A stretch of DNA of 15,242 nucleotides. Source: JAPUDQ01 sp964532145. Its GTDB lineage: Bacteria > Patescibacteriota > Saccharimonadia > Saccharimonadales > Saccharimonadaceae. The notes below the pieces were generated by a model. It was not told the DNA's origin. It made no database searches and saw only the letters and a list, made by a program, of their open reading frames with translations. Positions 1-5,857 of this stretch are shown here, in pieces. Every line of letters starts with the position of its first letter. Positions within the stretch are counted from its first letter, which is position 1. A program made the translations under genes and the position numbers. The stretch is from positions 1-15,242 of the forward strand of contig CAZHGM010000020.1 of assembly GCA_964532145.1 (NCBI GenBank), written 5' to 3'.

Positions 1-474
1 TCCTCGTGGTTCTATGCACCACAATCTTACATAGTATGCACCTCTTTTGCTAGCAATTTATGTGAGGGGTGTGTTCAGTATATTGGGAGCCTGACAAGGC
101 TTGAAAAAGAAAAACTAGCCATGCAAGACAAAAAGCCTATTGATATCGACCGTATACTGGCAAGGGTCAGGTTTTTCCTGGAAAACCTTGATTCACTACT
201 GTTAAAACAACAAGATCCCCGCAAAAAAGCCAAGTTATTCGGCCTATTGTTCAACCAGTTGCCAACCTACGATGATTTAGATTATGGAACACCAAAAACA
301 CCCCTTTTTACAGGGGTGAATTCGGTCTTTCGGCTTGCGCCGCTTGAAAAATCTCTTATGGTGAACCGTTTGCTTGCGAACTGGAACCTTGTATCTAGTG
401 AGTTATTGCGTTGGGTTAAGATACTCAGAGATATACAGACTAACTTATCCTATGAAGCAATTTTAGACTCCTGA
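1..474 (+). CDS. serine recombinase, C-terminal part (5' end outside window)
   Basis: The reading frame is open from base 1 with no stop before 472-474, so the 117-aa form starting at the ATG at 121 is only the tail of a longer gene that begins before the window. The visible 157 codons match the C-terminal region of large serine recombinases of the CPR type: a Cys-containing stretch (C..C near codons 33-36), a basic helical segment, then the characteristic block 'KKAKLFGLLFNQLPTYDD' followed by 'GTPKTPLF'. The catalytic N-terminal resolvase domain and most of the zinc ribbon would lie upstream. Its last 25 bp overlap, tail to tail, the end of the membrane-protein gene at 450-1274. Whether the full gene is intact cannot be seen. 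It suggests a second integrated element adjoining this one. Confidence 0.75.
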   Translation, partial: SSWFYAPQSYIVCTSFASNLCEGCVQYIGSLTRLEKEKLAMQDKKPIDIDRILARVRFFLENLDSLLLKQQDPRKKAKLFGLLFNQLPTYDDLDYGTPKTPLFTGVNSVFRLAPLEKSLMVNRLLANWNLVSSELLRWVKILRDIQTNLSYEAILDS

Positions 475-1274
475 TCTTGCTTAGGTGCTGGTTGCTTAAT
501 TTGGGATTTATATTTATCTATAAAACTCACATAGCACTGTATATATCCTAACACGAGAATACCCACAAAAGCATCTGTAGTCATTGGTTTGCCAGGTTTT
601 TTAGGATCAATGGGACGAAACAGGTTCTGTAGCTCCTGATCTCCAATTCCAACGACCGTTATGGCTTGTAACGCTCCGTCTAATTTTTCTATTAGTTCTG
701 CAAAATCAGACTTAAGCACGATGTCATTGAATGAGAAGCCATATTTGTTACTCGTGTCGGTATAAATGTCTCTGATATTTTGCAATGATTTTTTTAATTC
801 CGATTCGAGGTCACGATCGCTATAGCCACGTAGAATGCCGTCCGAAGACAACCGAGCCAGCTGTCTAAATGCACCCTCTGCACCCTCGTTAAGGACACTT
901 GTAGTGTCCTTATTAGTATTGATATATTGCATTAGGTTTTTGAGTATATCGAGATTGTTTTTGCTCTTGTAGTTTCTAATTGCTAGGTTGAGAGCTAGTA
1001 AAGAGTTGCAGCCGAATATCTTTTGTAATGCGACCGATCTGGGGACTGCATATTGCTTCGCTAGGCTTCTCTCTCGCAGCATATCGACGAGAAGAACTGT
1101 AAACGCAACAATAAGGACACTAGCACTCAAATTGATGATAAAGTCACGCAGCATACCATCAGTAACGCAAGCAAGATAAAAAAACACCAATGACAGTACA
1201 AGGCTGACTAGAATTATGACTACGTTTGGCTTGAAAGATGCAGCCTTTAAACGGCGAATATAGTTTCTCACCAT
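450..1274 (-). CDS. two-helix membrane protein, last gene of TIR operon
   Basis: A 274-aa protein I do not recognise as a named family. Residues about 16-37 and 43-65 form two hydrophobic helices separated by a short loop. A basic segment and a mostly helical soluble domain of about 200 residues follow, with a further weakly hydrophobic stretch near 236-252. The topology, a helical hairpin plus a cytosolic domain, is that of many membrane-acting effectors, but no catalytic motif is visible. The ATG overlaps the stop of the preceding gene (ATGGTGA at 1268-1274), so translation is probably coupled. It is the last of five same-strand genes headed by a TIR-like protein; by position it could be the effector or its membrane partner. 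The coding call is solid and the function unknown. Confidence 0.8.
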   Translation of the reverse strand: MVRNYIRRLKAASFKPNVVIILVSLVLSLVFFYLACVTDGMLRDFIINLSASVLIVAFTVLLVDMLRERSLAKQYAVPRSVALQKIFGCNSLLALNLAIRNYKSKNNLDILKNLMQYINTNKDTTSVLNEGAEGAFRQLARLSSDGILRGYSDRDLESELKKSLQNIRDIYTDTSNKYGFSFNDIVLKSDFAELIEKLDGALQAITVVGIGDQELQNLFRPIDPKKPGKPMTTDAFVGILVLGYIQCYVSFIDKYKSQIKQPAPKQDQESKIAS

Positions 1275-1717
1275 TTCAGTTTGAACTTCTGTGTATATCG
1301 TTTGCCAGTCGAATCCCTAAACCAAGTGCATTTTATGTCACCAATCTCACGTTTTTCTATCCGCAGGCTTGTTATTAGTTCAGCGTGATCAATCCAGGTC
1401 GAACAACTATCGCCCTCTTTGACTGTTTTTGGCAGGTTTAGATTAGGTGTTGTAGTCAGTATGAGATCTGACTTGTCGTAGAAGGTAAAACCAACCCCTT
1501 GTATTGTTACTGGACGTTTTCCCGTGTTAGCGGCTGTTAGGATAACTTTTGCGCTCCAATCTCCCGTACCTGTTATGAGGCCGTGGCTTGCGGAAACTTT
1601 GAGCTTTCTTCTGTCGCTGAGATAATTTAATATCGTGACACTAGCACTCACGGTTGCAACAATCGCGGCGTACCAAGCGACCGTATTTGCTGATATTGTG
1701 ATACTTAGTTCTGGCAT
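1268..1717 (-). CDS. single-helix membrane protein with beta-rich domain
   Basis: A 149-aa protein with one N-terminal transmembrane helix (about residues 11-31), a short basic 'DRRKLKV' stop-transfer segment, and a soluble domain made mostly of predicted beta strands. The segment 'AANTGKRPVTIQGVGFTF' resembles a beta-sandwich pattern common in small bacterial membrane proteins of unknown function. No enzyme motif is visible. The start ATG is preceded by AGG at short spacing. The gene lies 9 bp after the 98-aa gene and overlaps the next gene by 7 bp, so it belongs to the same transcript as the TIR-like protein. It may be an accessory or sensor subunit at the membrane, which is inference from context only. 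Confidence 0.8.
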   Translation of the reverse strand: MPELSITISANTVAWYAAIVATVSASVTILNYLSDRRKLKVSASHGLITGTGDWSAKVILTAANTGKRPVTIQGVGFTFYDKSDLILTTTPNLNLPKTVKEGDSCSTWIDHAELITSLRIEKREIGDIKCTWFRDSTGKRYTQKFKLKW

Positions 1718-1726
1718 ATTACCTGG

Positions 1727-2023
1727 CTAGCGAAGCGTCTTCGCCACCTCCTTGATAGCTGCTGTAAATTTTGAATCCTCATCTTGCACACTCTTGCTGA
1801 GCTGGTCATAAGGAACAAGAGAGTCGCTTTCTGGACTGTATTTCGCTGCCCAAGCCGCCCAAGCATCGTGCACGTCTTCATTAGTGACGGCAGCGCCCTT
1901 GGTGAGCGCCAGTACAGCGTAACTATTAAATAGATCCGATAACCCGTCCTTGGGAAGTTCATTTGAACGGAAGTGCTGCCTGATTTTTTCCGCTATCTCT
2001 TGTATGTAATTTTTATCGTCCAT
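1727..2023 (-). CDS. small soluble protein, resembles DUF7701-type domain
   Basis: A 98-aa soluble, mostly helical acidic protein. The pattern 'LFNSYAVLALTKGAAVTNEDVHDAWAAW' followed by 'SLVPYDQL', 'DEDSKF' and a C-terminal helix ending 'AIKEVAKTLR' resembles, from memory, the short domain listed as DUF7701 in bacterial proteins of unknown function. That family assignment is tentative. There is no membrane segment or catalytic motif. The gene starts 4 bp after the stop of the 8xMP-like gene, with AAGG only two bases from the ATG, so translation may rely on reinitiation. As the only plainly cytosolic protein besides the TIR-like one, it could be a regulatory or adaptor subunit of the operon. 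Confidence 0.75.
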   Translation of the reverse strand: MDDKNYIQEIAEKIRQHFRSNELPKDGLSDLFNSYAVLALTKGAAVTNEDVHDAWAAWAAKYSPESDSLVPYDQLSKSVQDEDSKFTAAIKEVAKTLR

Positions 2024-2027
2024 AGCC

Positions 2028-2522
2028 TTACTTGATTATAACTTTAAAAAGCGCTCCCAGAAGTATGAACAGGTAAATAAGAAGGAAGACAAGTGGTACT
2101 ATCGCTTCTATATTAGTTAGTTCAGTGTATCTGTCCTTGAATTTAAGCCAACGCTGTCGCAACTGTTTGAGCTTGCCATTTGATTCATCGCTTGTTTGCT
2201 GCTTGAGGGTTTCCCACTCATCGGTGAAATATTGATACGGCAGGTCTTTTTCGATCTTATTAATGACCGTAAATTTTGCTCGATTAAGCCTTTTATATGA
2301 GCGTATTGAGAAGAACCAGGTCAGGGCCAATACAACTCCAACAGCAGAAATAAACAGCAGTACAGCACGCTTGTCGTCTGCAAGTTTCTCATACATAAAC
2401 CCAAGTAAAGATACAAGGAGCGTGTTGATTGAAAGAAAAAATCCGTTTGCCGTAAGACGTCTTGAAGAAACACGATCGGACATTTCAACTGCGAGTTTAT
2501 ATATTTCGATCTTGTCTTTCAT
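2028..2522 (-). CDS. RipA/8xMP-like three-helix membrane protein
   Basis: A 164-aa protein whose N-terminal block 'YKLAVEMSDRVSSRRLTANG' is the signature I associate with the RipA family of octameric membrane proteins (8xMP). Predicted membrane helices lie at about 27-44, 53-72 and 140-160, with a charged cytosolic segment (80-135, 'YKRLNRAKF' and a Lys/Gln-rich helix) between the second and third. The length fits the family. Known for the family: inner-membrane proteins; Francisella RipA is needed for intracellular growth, and homologues often sit in accessory gene clusters. Here it begins 9 bp after the TIR-like gene with no clear Shine-Dalgarno, suggesting coupled translation. An oligomeric membrane protein beside a TIR-like protein would suit a pore or membrane-effector role, which is inference. 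Confidence 0.8.
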   Translation of the reverse strand: MKDKIEIYKLAVEMSDRVSSRRLTANGFFLSINTLLVSLLGFMYEKLADDKRAVLLFISAVGVVLALTWFFSIRSYKRLNRAKFTVINKIEKDLPYQYFTDEWETLKQQTSDESNGKLKQLRQRWLKFKDRYTELTNIEAIVPLVFLLIYLFILLGALFKVIIK

Positions 2523-2531
2523 ACTATGTAT

Positions 2532-2906
2532 CTAGAGCGAATTAATAAATCCCGCTATCCCGTCCCACGACCACTCGATACAGGCATAGTCAGTCATAGC
2601 ATCAGGCTTGCTTTTGTCTGTTTTTTGAGCATAAACGCCGAGCAATGGTTTGCCCTCTGCTATGGCGGTTTTAATTTCGTAGATTTGTCCAGTTGCCTGT
2701 AGGCTGTTTTTGCTGAGAATCGCAACTACGCCATTACAACCTCTTATGCGGGTTGCAACTTTTTCCCGCCACTCAGTCTCGTAAGGTTCCTTGACCGACA
2801 TATCAACAAACTCAAACGGACTGTTTTTACCCCTTGCTTGGCCTACTAAAAAGTCCCTCGCATACTTGTCTTCACTCGCAAATGCTATAAAAATCCGTTT
2901 CGCCAC
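2532..2906 (-). CDS. MTH538/ThsB-type TIR-like domain protein
   Basis: A single-domain TIR-like protein of 124 aa. It opens with 'RIFIAFASEDKYARDFL', the first strand and helix of the MTH538/DUF1863 family used as ThsB in Thoeris defence. It continues through 'CNGVVAILSKNSL' to 'GQIYEIKTAIAEGKPLLGV', whose Glu (residue 77) is in the place of the TIR catalytic glutamate. The reading frame extends upstream to 3041, but I place the start at the GTG at 2904-2906: GGAGG lies 7 bases before it and an extended -10 promoter lies inside the longer version. TIR proteins of this type make or sense NAD-derived signals; whether this one is an active NADase cannot be told. It heads a five-gene operon with three membrane proteins. 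The family call is firm; the defence role is inferred. Confidence 0.85.
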   Translation of the reverse strand: MAKRIFIAFASEDKYARDFLVGQARGKNSPFEFVDMSVKEPYETEWREKVATRIRGCNGVVAILSKNSLQATGQIYEIKTAIAEGKPLLGVYAQKTDKSKPDAMTDYACIEWSWDGIAGFINSL

Positions 2907-2933
2907 AACTTCGCCTCCGTTACTGTTGTCGAT

Positions 2934-2942
2934 ATTATACCA
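2934..2942 (-). promoter_or_regulatory. extended -10 promoter of the TIR operon
   Basis: On the minus strand the sequence TGGTATAAT is a perfect extended -10 (TGnTATAAT). It lies about 27 bases before the GTG of the TIR-like gene, with GGAGG in between. No good -35 hexamer is visible at 17 bp, as expected for extended -10 promoters. Expected transcription start is near 2927, giving a leader of about 20 bases. Confidence 0.7.
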
Positions 2943-3013
2943 GAAACAGAGGTAATATGCTATGATAATGAGGTCTAAATCAATAGTTACGCGAACCGCA
3001 ATTTCTTTGCGTT

Positions 3014-3062
3014 GATTAAGCCTAAAAATGGCATCACGCATAAAAAGTAGCTGGGCTTAATC
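3014..3062. promoter_or_regulatory. inverted repeat between divergent TIR operon and membrane-protein gene
   Basis: GATTAAGCC at 3014-3022 is matched by its exact reverse complement GGCTTAATC at 3054-3062, separated by 31 bases, in the intergenic region upstream of both divergent genes. It could be a paired operator or a long-loop hairpin. A short CACC/GGTG hairpin followed by six T (about 3091-3108) lies just downstream and may be a weak terminator before the ribosome binding site of the next gene. Confidence 0.4.
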
Positions 3063-3146
3063 GCTTGACTATTGGTTTAGACACCTGCGTGGTGCCTTTT
3101 TTGTTGCACTGCGCTCAAATACTAAACCCATCAAGGAGGACGGGCA

Positions 3147-3707
3147 ATGCCAACAAGTAAACCACCCTTATACAAACGTAACTGGTTCATAATCCTGCTA
3201 CTGATAGTAGTTGCACCTGTCGGCATCGTGCTGGCGTGGACAAGCAACTGGAAGAAGTGGCAGAAGATTGTTGCTACGATCATTGGCGTTATATTCATCT
3301 TCATTGGTATTGCAGCCCTATCGCCATCTGACGACAAGAAAGCTGCCACTGACACGAACACGAAACAATCAACGAGTAGCTCGTCATCGGCAAAAGAAGA
3401 GACAGTAACATTGACGCAAAGCGCGGCCGAGAATTACTGCCAAGATGCTAATTTGCTCCAGAACTACATTGACATCAAAACGACAAGCATCGTCCAGGCA
3501 ACTGACTACAATCCGTGGTTTGGTGATAGTGGATCGACAGCCTCAAACGGTGACAAGATTTATACATTACAGTGGAGTGGCAAGAACAAAGACACTGATG
3601 CAAAGGTTGGGTTTGTGTGCGATATCAGCGGTACAGATAAAAATATCACGCTACATAACCTCGCCATTGATGGCAAATCAGTCTACGGACCAAAAGACGA
3701 AAACTAG
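3147..3707 (+). CDS. membrane-anchored extracellular protein, unknown function
   Basis: A 186-aa protein with two N-terminal hydrophobic helices (about 13-31 and 40-59) separated by a Trp/Lys-rich turn, a Thr/Ser-rich low-complexity linker (about 65-85), and an extracytoplasmic domain of about 100 residues containing two Cys. The helical hairpin resembles the N-terminus of many small Gram-positive and CPR membrane proteins of unknown function ('YKRNWFIILLLIV' then 'PVGIVL'). The ATG is preceded by a strong AAGGAGG at good spacing. It stands alone, divergent from the TIR operon and closed by its own terminator, so it is probably a separate cargo gene. No enzymatic motif is visible. Confidence 0.85.
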   Translation: MPTSKPPLYKRNWFIILLLIVVAPVGIVLAWTSNWKKWQKIVATIIGVIFIFIGIAALSPSDDKKAATDTNTKQSTSSSSSAKEETVTLTQSAAENYCQDANLLQNYIDIKTTSIVQATDYNPWFGDSGSTASNGDKIYTLQWSGKNKDTDAKVGFVCDISGTDKNITLHNLAIDGKSVYGPKDEN

Positions 3708-3726
3708 ATAGCTTACTCGGCAGAAC

Positions 3727-3771
3727 AAACACAGCTAGACGTGCTTAAAGACTCCGTGTAGCTGTGTTTTT
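3727..3771. terminator. bidirectional intrinsic terminator
   Basis: AAACACAGCTA (3727-3737) pairs perfectly with TAGCTGTGTTT (3759-3769), an 11-bp stem with a 21-base loop, followed by a T run. It closes the 186-aa gene. The A-rich left side means it could also act on the opposite strand. Confidence 0.85.
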
Positions 3772-3855
3772 GCGTTTGACCTATTCCTATTCATTTTGCT
3801 TGAAAATTAGCGTGCAGAGCCGTAGTTTGAGGCGTAAAAATCATTCGCTCACCCC

Positions 3856-3884
3856 TGTTAATCTGTAAAAATATGCGGTATAAT
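3856..3884 (+). promoter_or_regulatory. promoter of DUF488-recombinase operon (leaderless)
   Basis: A perfect TATAAT at 3879-3884 ends six bases before the ATG at 3891, with a weak -35 (TGTTAA, 17-bp spacing). Transcription should start at or next to the A of the ATG, giving a leaderless mRNA. No Shine-Dalgarno is present. Confidence 0.7.
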
Positions 3885-3890
3885 AAAATT

Positions 3891-4292
3891 ATGGAAAAGC
3901 AAGAAAAAGCATATACAATTGGGCACTCACGAGTAGACATACAAACATTTATCGGGCTACTCAAGACGGTAGATATTGAAACGGTTATTGATTGCCGAAG
4001 CCGTCCCCGTTCTCGCTGGTGGTGGTTTAATGAAGCACGACTCTCGCAGTATCTTGCAGACGCAAACATACAGTACGAGTGGCGTGGAAGTTCCATCGGC
4101 GGCTATGGCAGAGGTGAAGATTACGACGAGGTGCTTGATGAGCTCGCTGAACGCATCAGCGATGGCGAGAAGCTTGCCCTTACGTGCTCGGAGGGTTTGC
4201 CTCAGAACTGTCATCGAGGCACAGAACTAGCCCCAGAGCTTGAAGCTCGTGGAGTCGAGGTTGAACATTTAATCTACGGTGTGCAGCGATGA
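3891..4292 (+). CDS. DUF488 family protein
   Basis: A 133-aa DUF488 protein. It shows the family's landmarks in order: 'YTIGHS' at the N-terminus, 'VIDCRSRPRS' (usually DVRSxPxS), the aromatic-Gly loop 'WRGSSIGGYG', and the Cys/His cluster 'LTCSEGLPQNCHRG'. The family has no well-defined biochemical role; the conserved Arg, Cys and His residues suggest nucleotide or nucleic-acid chemistry. An in-frame ATG at 3873 exists, but it lies upstream of the TATAAT box, so the start is placed at 3891 on a leaderless message. The stop overlaps the ATG of the tyrosine recombinase (ATGA at 4289-4292), so the two are translationally coupled, an uncommon pairing suggesting the protein works with, or is mobilised by, the recombinase. 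Confidence 0.88.
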   Translation: MEKQEKAYTIGHSRVDIQTFIGLLKTVDIETVIDCRSRPRSRWWWFNEARLSQYLADANIQYEWRGSSIGGYGRGEDYDEVLDELAERISDGEKLALTCSEGLPQNCHRGTELAPELEARGVEVEHLIYGVQR

Positions 4293-5191
4293 CAAGCTCT
4301 CTTACTGTCTTAAATAATTATGAATACATCGAAAGCCTGTTTGACGAACTCGACGTTCGCCCCGATACTCTGAAGGACTACAAAGCACGCTTACGGCACT
4401 TTGTGTCATTCTTGCACCATTACGGAGCGTTTGACCGTAAAATACTCGTCGTGTACAAGCGTATGCTAGCCGACACGAATTATAGCGTTTCGACAAAGAA
4501 CAAATATCTCGTTGCAGCCAAGTTATTTACCCGCTTACTCTACGCAAATGGCTTTATTCCGCAGGACATCAGCCAGAGTGCAAAGAGCTTTCAGCAGAGC
4601 AAACTACACAAAAAAGCAGGATTGACCGAAAATGAAGTATTGCGAGTGATCGGCTGGCTCAATGACAACCCGCACAAGCTACGAGAGCGTGCTTTACTGT
4701 GCCTTCTGCTCTTTCAGGGGTTACGACAAGCCGAAGTCTGCAATATACGTCTCAGTGATGTCGATATTGCCAGTGGTCAACTCTTCATACTTGGTAAAGG
4801 ACGCGACGATAAAGAGCCAGTCGTGCTGCACGAACAGACCAGACGAACACTGAAGCTGTACATAGCGTTAATGAGCTGCAAAGGAGATGATTATTTATTC
4901 ACTAGTCGGAGCTGCAAAAGCAAGTACGGCAAGCTCACCACCAGAGGAATGTGCCTGATTATCGAAGCGATCTTTGACGAGCTAGATATTCAACGCAGCG
5001 TGCATTGCCTAAGACACTACTACACGACACGGCTCGTGAAATCATTGCCAAATCTTCTCGATGTAGCACAGTTAACACGCCACAAAAGTCTTGAGATGTT
5101 GCAGGTGTACACAGATGAGCTGCACGATGACGAGAAGTCCGAACGACTTCACGCAGCGTTTTCGCAGGTGTCAGAATTACTGGCTGTATAA
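4289..5191 (+). CDS. tyrosine recombinase (XerC/XerD-like integrase)
   Basis: A 300-aa recombinase with an N-terminal SAM-like core-binding domain (about 12-100) and a C-terminal catalytic domain (about 112-285). All catalytic positions are present: Arg146 in 'GLRQAEV', Lys170 in 'LGKGRDDK', His239 and Arg242 in 'HCLRHYYTT', His265 in 'LTRHKS' and the nucleophile Tyr274 in 'VYTDEL'. The length is that of Xer-type and small integron/transposon recombinases, with no extra arm-binding domain. It would catalyse strand exchange at short core sites. It is coupled to DUF488 by a 4-bp overlap. Repeats of AAACGCTA begin at its stop codon and are candidate binding sites. It appears intact and active. 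Whether it moves this element or resolves dimers cannot be told. Confidence 0.92.
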   Translation: MTSSLTVLNNYEYIESLFDELDVRPDTLKDYKARLRHFVSFLHHYGAFDRKILVVYKRMLADTNYSVSTKNKYLVAAKLFTRLLYANGFIPQDISQSAKSFQQSKLHKKAGLTENEVLRVIGWLNDNPHKLRERALLCLLLFQGLRQAEVCNIRLSDVDIASGQLFILGKGRDDKEPVVLHEQTRRTLKLYIALMSCKGDDYLFTSRSCKSKYGKLTTRGMCLIIEAIFDELDIQRSVHCLRHYYTTRLVKSLPNLLDVAQLTRHKSLEMLQVYTDELHDDEKSERLHAAFSQVSELLAV

Positions 5192-5303
5192 ACGCTGACC
5201 TCACAGTATGATAGGTGTGCCACAAACGCTAACGTTGCACGTTGCAAACGCTAGCAGAGCCTTGAAAAACTGCCGAGCATCTAGAAAGCATATGATAGCG
5301 TTT
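5190..5303. repeat. AAACGCTA-type repeats downstream of tyrosine recombinase
   Basis: Three direct copies, AAACGCTG at 5190-5197, AAACGCTA at 5224-5231 and AAACGCTA at 5246-5253, plus one inverted copy TAGCGTTT at 5296-5303. Between the second and third copies is a tandem ACGTTGC-ACGTTGC. Placement immediately after an integrase gene suits recombinase binding sites (an att region) or iterons. No replication protein is visible, which favours the former. Confidence 0.5.
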
Positions 5304-5368
5304 GATATGGTGTTTTTATGTTAATAACAGATAAGAACATCTGTGCTTGTGTGACGAAGTATGCGCGA

Positions 5369-5386
5369 TATAATTTCGGAAATTAT
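5369..5386 (+). promoter_or_regulatory. TATAAT box overlapping a 17-bp inverted repeat
   Basis: TATAAT at 5369-5374 overlaps ATAATTTC-G-GAAATTAT (5370-5386), a perfect inverted repeat with 8-bp arms. A repressor bound there would block this promoter. Only a 6-codon frame follows directly, so its transcript probably runs into the RNA at 5455-5652. Confidence 0.45.
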
Positions 5387-5442
5387 CTATGGCGAACCGA
5401 ATTACTTAACAAAAAATTATTTATACGAACCTATTTTTGCGC

Positions 5443-5448
5443 TATAAT
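5443..5448 (+). promoter_or_regulatory. -10 box of the leader or small RNA upstream of the serine recombinase
   Basis: A perfect TATAAT at 5443-5448 with a poor -35. Start expected near 5455, about 240 bases before the next ORF, so the transcript has a long leader that contains the folded element described next. Confidence 0.5.
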
Positions 5449-5454
5449 TGAGGC

Positions 5455-5652
5455 TGTACATTTACTAATTTGACCTTGTTTTTTAACACGTCTGAGAGTG
5501 AAACAGCATCAATGCAGTGCCTCTCGCTAGCTCCCTAGTGTACGTGTAAGGTAAGCCGACCAAGAAAGCTGCGATCCAAATGTGAAAGCAGCGGTAACGT
5601 TTAGCGTTACTGGCAGACAGCAATCAGTGCTGTTTCTTGTGTCGGCTTTTTG
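5455..5652 (+). ncRNA. putative structured RNA with four-way junction and terminator
   Basis: AAGCCGACCAAGAAA (5553-5567) pairs with 5633-5648 as 8 bp plus 7 bp around one bulged T, closing a region with three hairpins: GCTGC/GCAGC (5568-5592), GTAACG/CGTTAC with a 5-base loop (5594-5610), and ACAGC/GCTG(T) (5617-5633). A run of five T (5647-5651) follows. The whole is a cloverleaf-shaped four-way junction ending in an intrinsic terminator. Upstream (about 5490-5525) a GAGAG/CTCTC stem adds further structure. It is either an independent small RNA of about 200 nt or an attenuator controlling the 45-aa ORF and serine recombinase. It does not match tRNA, 6S or SRP consensus that I can recognise. 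The fold was done by eye. Confidence 0.5.
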
Positions 5653-5693
5653 ATTGCAAGAATTTCTAGGCTGGTTTCCGTCGGGAGTCAGTG

Positions 5694-5831
5694 ATGCAAC
5701 TAGATCCAATCATCACCGTTAAAGAAGCTAGAAAGATTCTAGGTAAAAAATCAGAGACAATGAGCGATGATCAAGTCGAAGCATTGATCGATTCGTTGCA
5801 ACTAATTGCAGAAACATTATTATCAAATTAG
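5694..5831 (+). CDS. 45-aa small protein upstream of serine recombinase
   Basis: A short frame of 45 codons plus stop. It starts at an ATG preceded by GGGAG at 6-7 bases, with an in-frame GTG directly before it. The product reads 'ITVKEARKILG' followed by 'KSETMSDDQVEALIDSLQLI' and an acidic-hydrophobic helix. The pattern of a KEAR-x-LLG motif then a Ser-Asp-(E/D)-Q turn and an amphipathic helix is one I associate with small proteins of unknown function next to integrases and plasmid genes in CPR and other bacteria. It could be a recombination directionality factor or a regulator. That is inference from size and position. It sits directly downstream of the terminator-like RNA and ends 26 bp before the recombinase ATG. 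Confidence 0.7.
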   Translation: MQLDPIITVKEARKILGKKSETMSDDQVEALIDSLQLIAETLLSN

Positions 5832-5848
5832 GGTTCTTAAAATATAAT
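5820..5848 (+). promoter_or_regulatory. promoter of the large serine recombinase
   Basis: TTATCA (5820-5825), 17-bp spacer, TATAAT (5843-5848), ending nine bases before the ATG at 5858. The transcript should be leaderless or carry only two to four leader bases. It overlaps the last codons of the 45-aa ORF. No Shine-Dalgarno precedes the ATG. Confidence 0.65.
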
Positions 5849-5857
5849 AGGTATAAG

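Noticed and set aside
2907..3041. Longer N-terminus for the TIR-like protein (169 aa)
   Set aside because: The extra 45 residues have no TIR homology and overlap the extended -10 and the GGAGG that serve the GTG at 2906.
5190..5303. Plasmid replication origin (iterons)
   Set aside because: The repeats are few and irregularly spaced, and no replication initiator gene is present; recombinase sites fit better.
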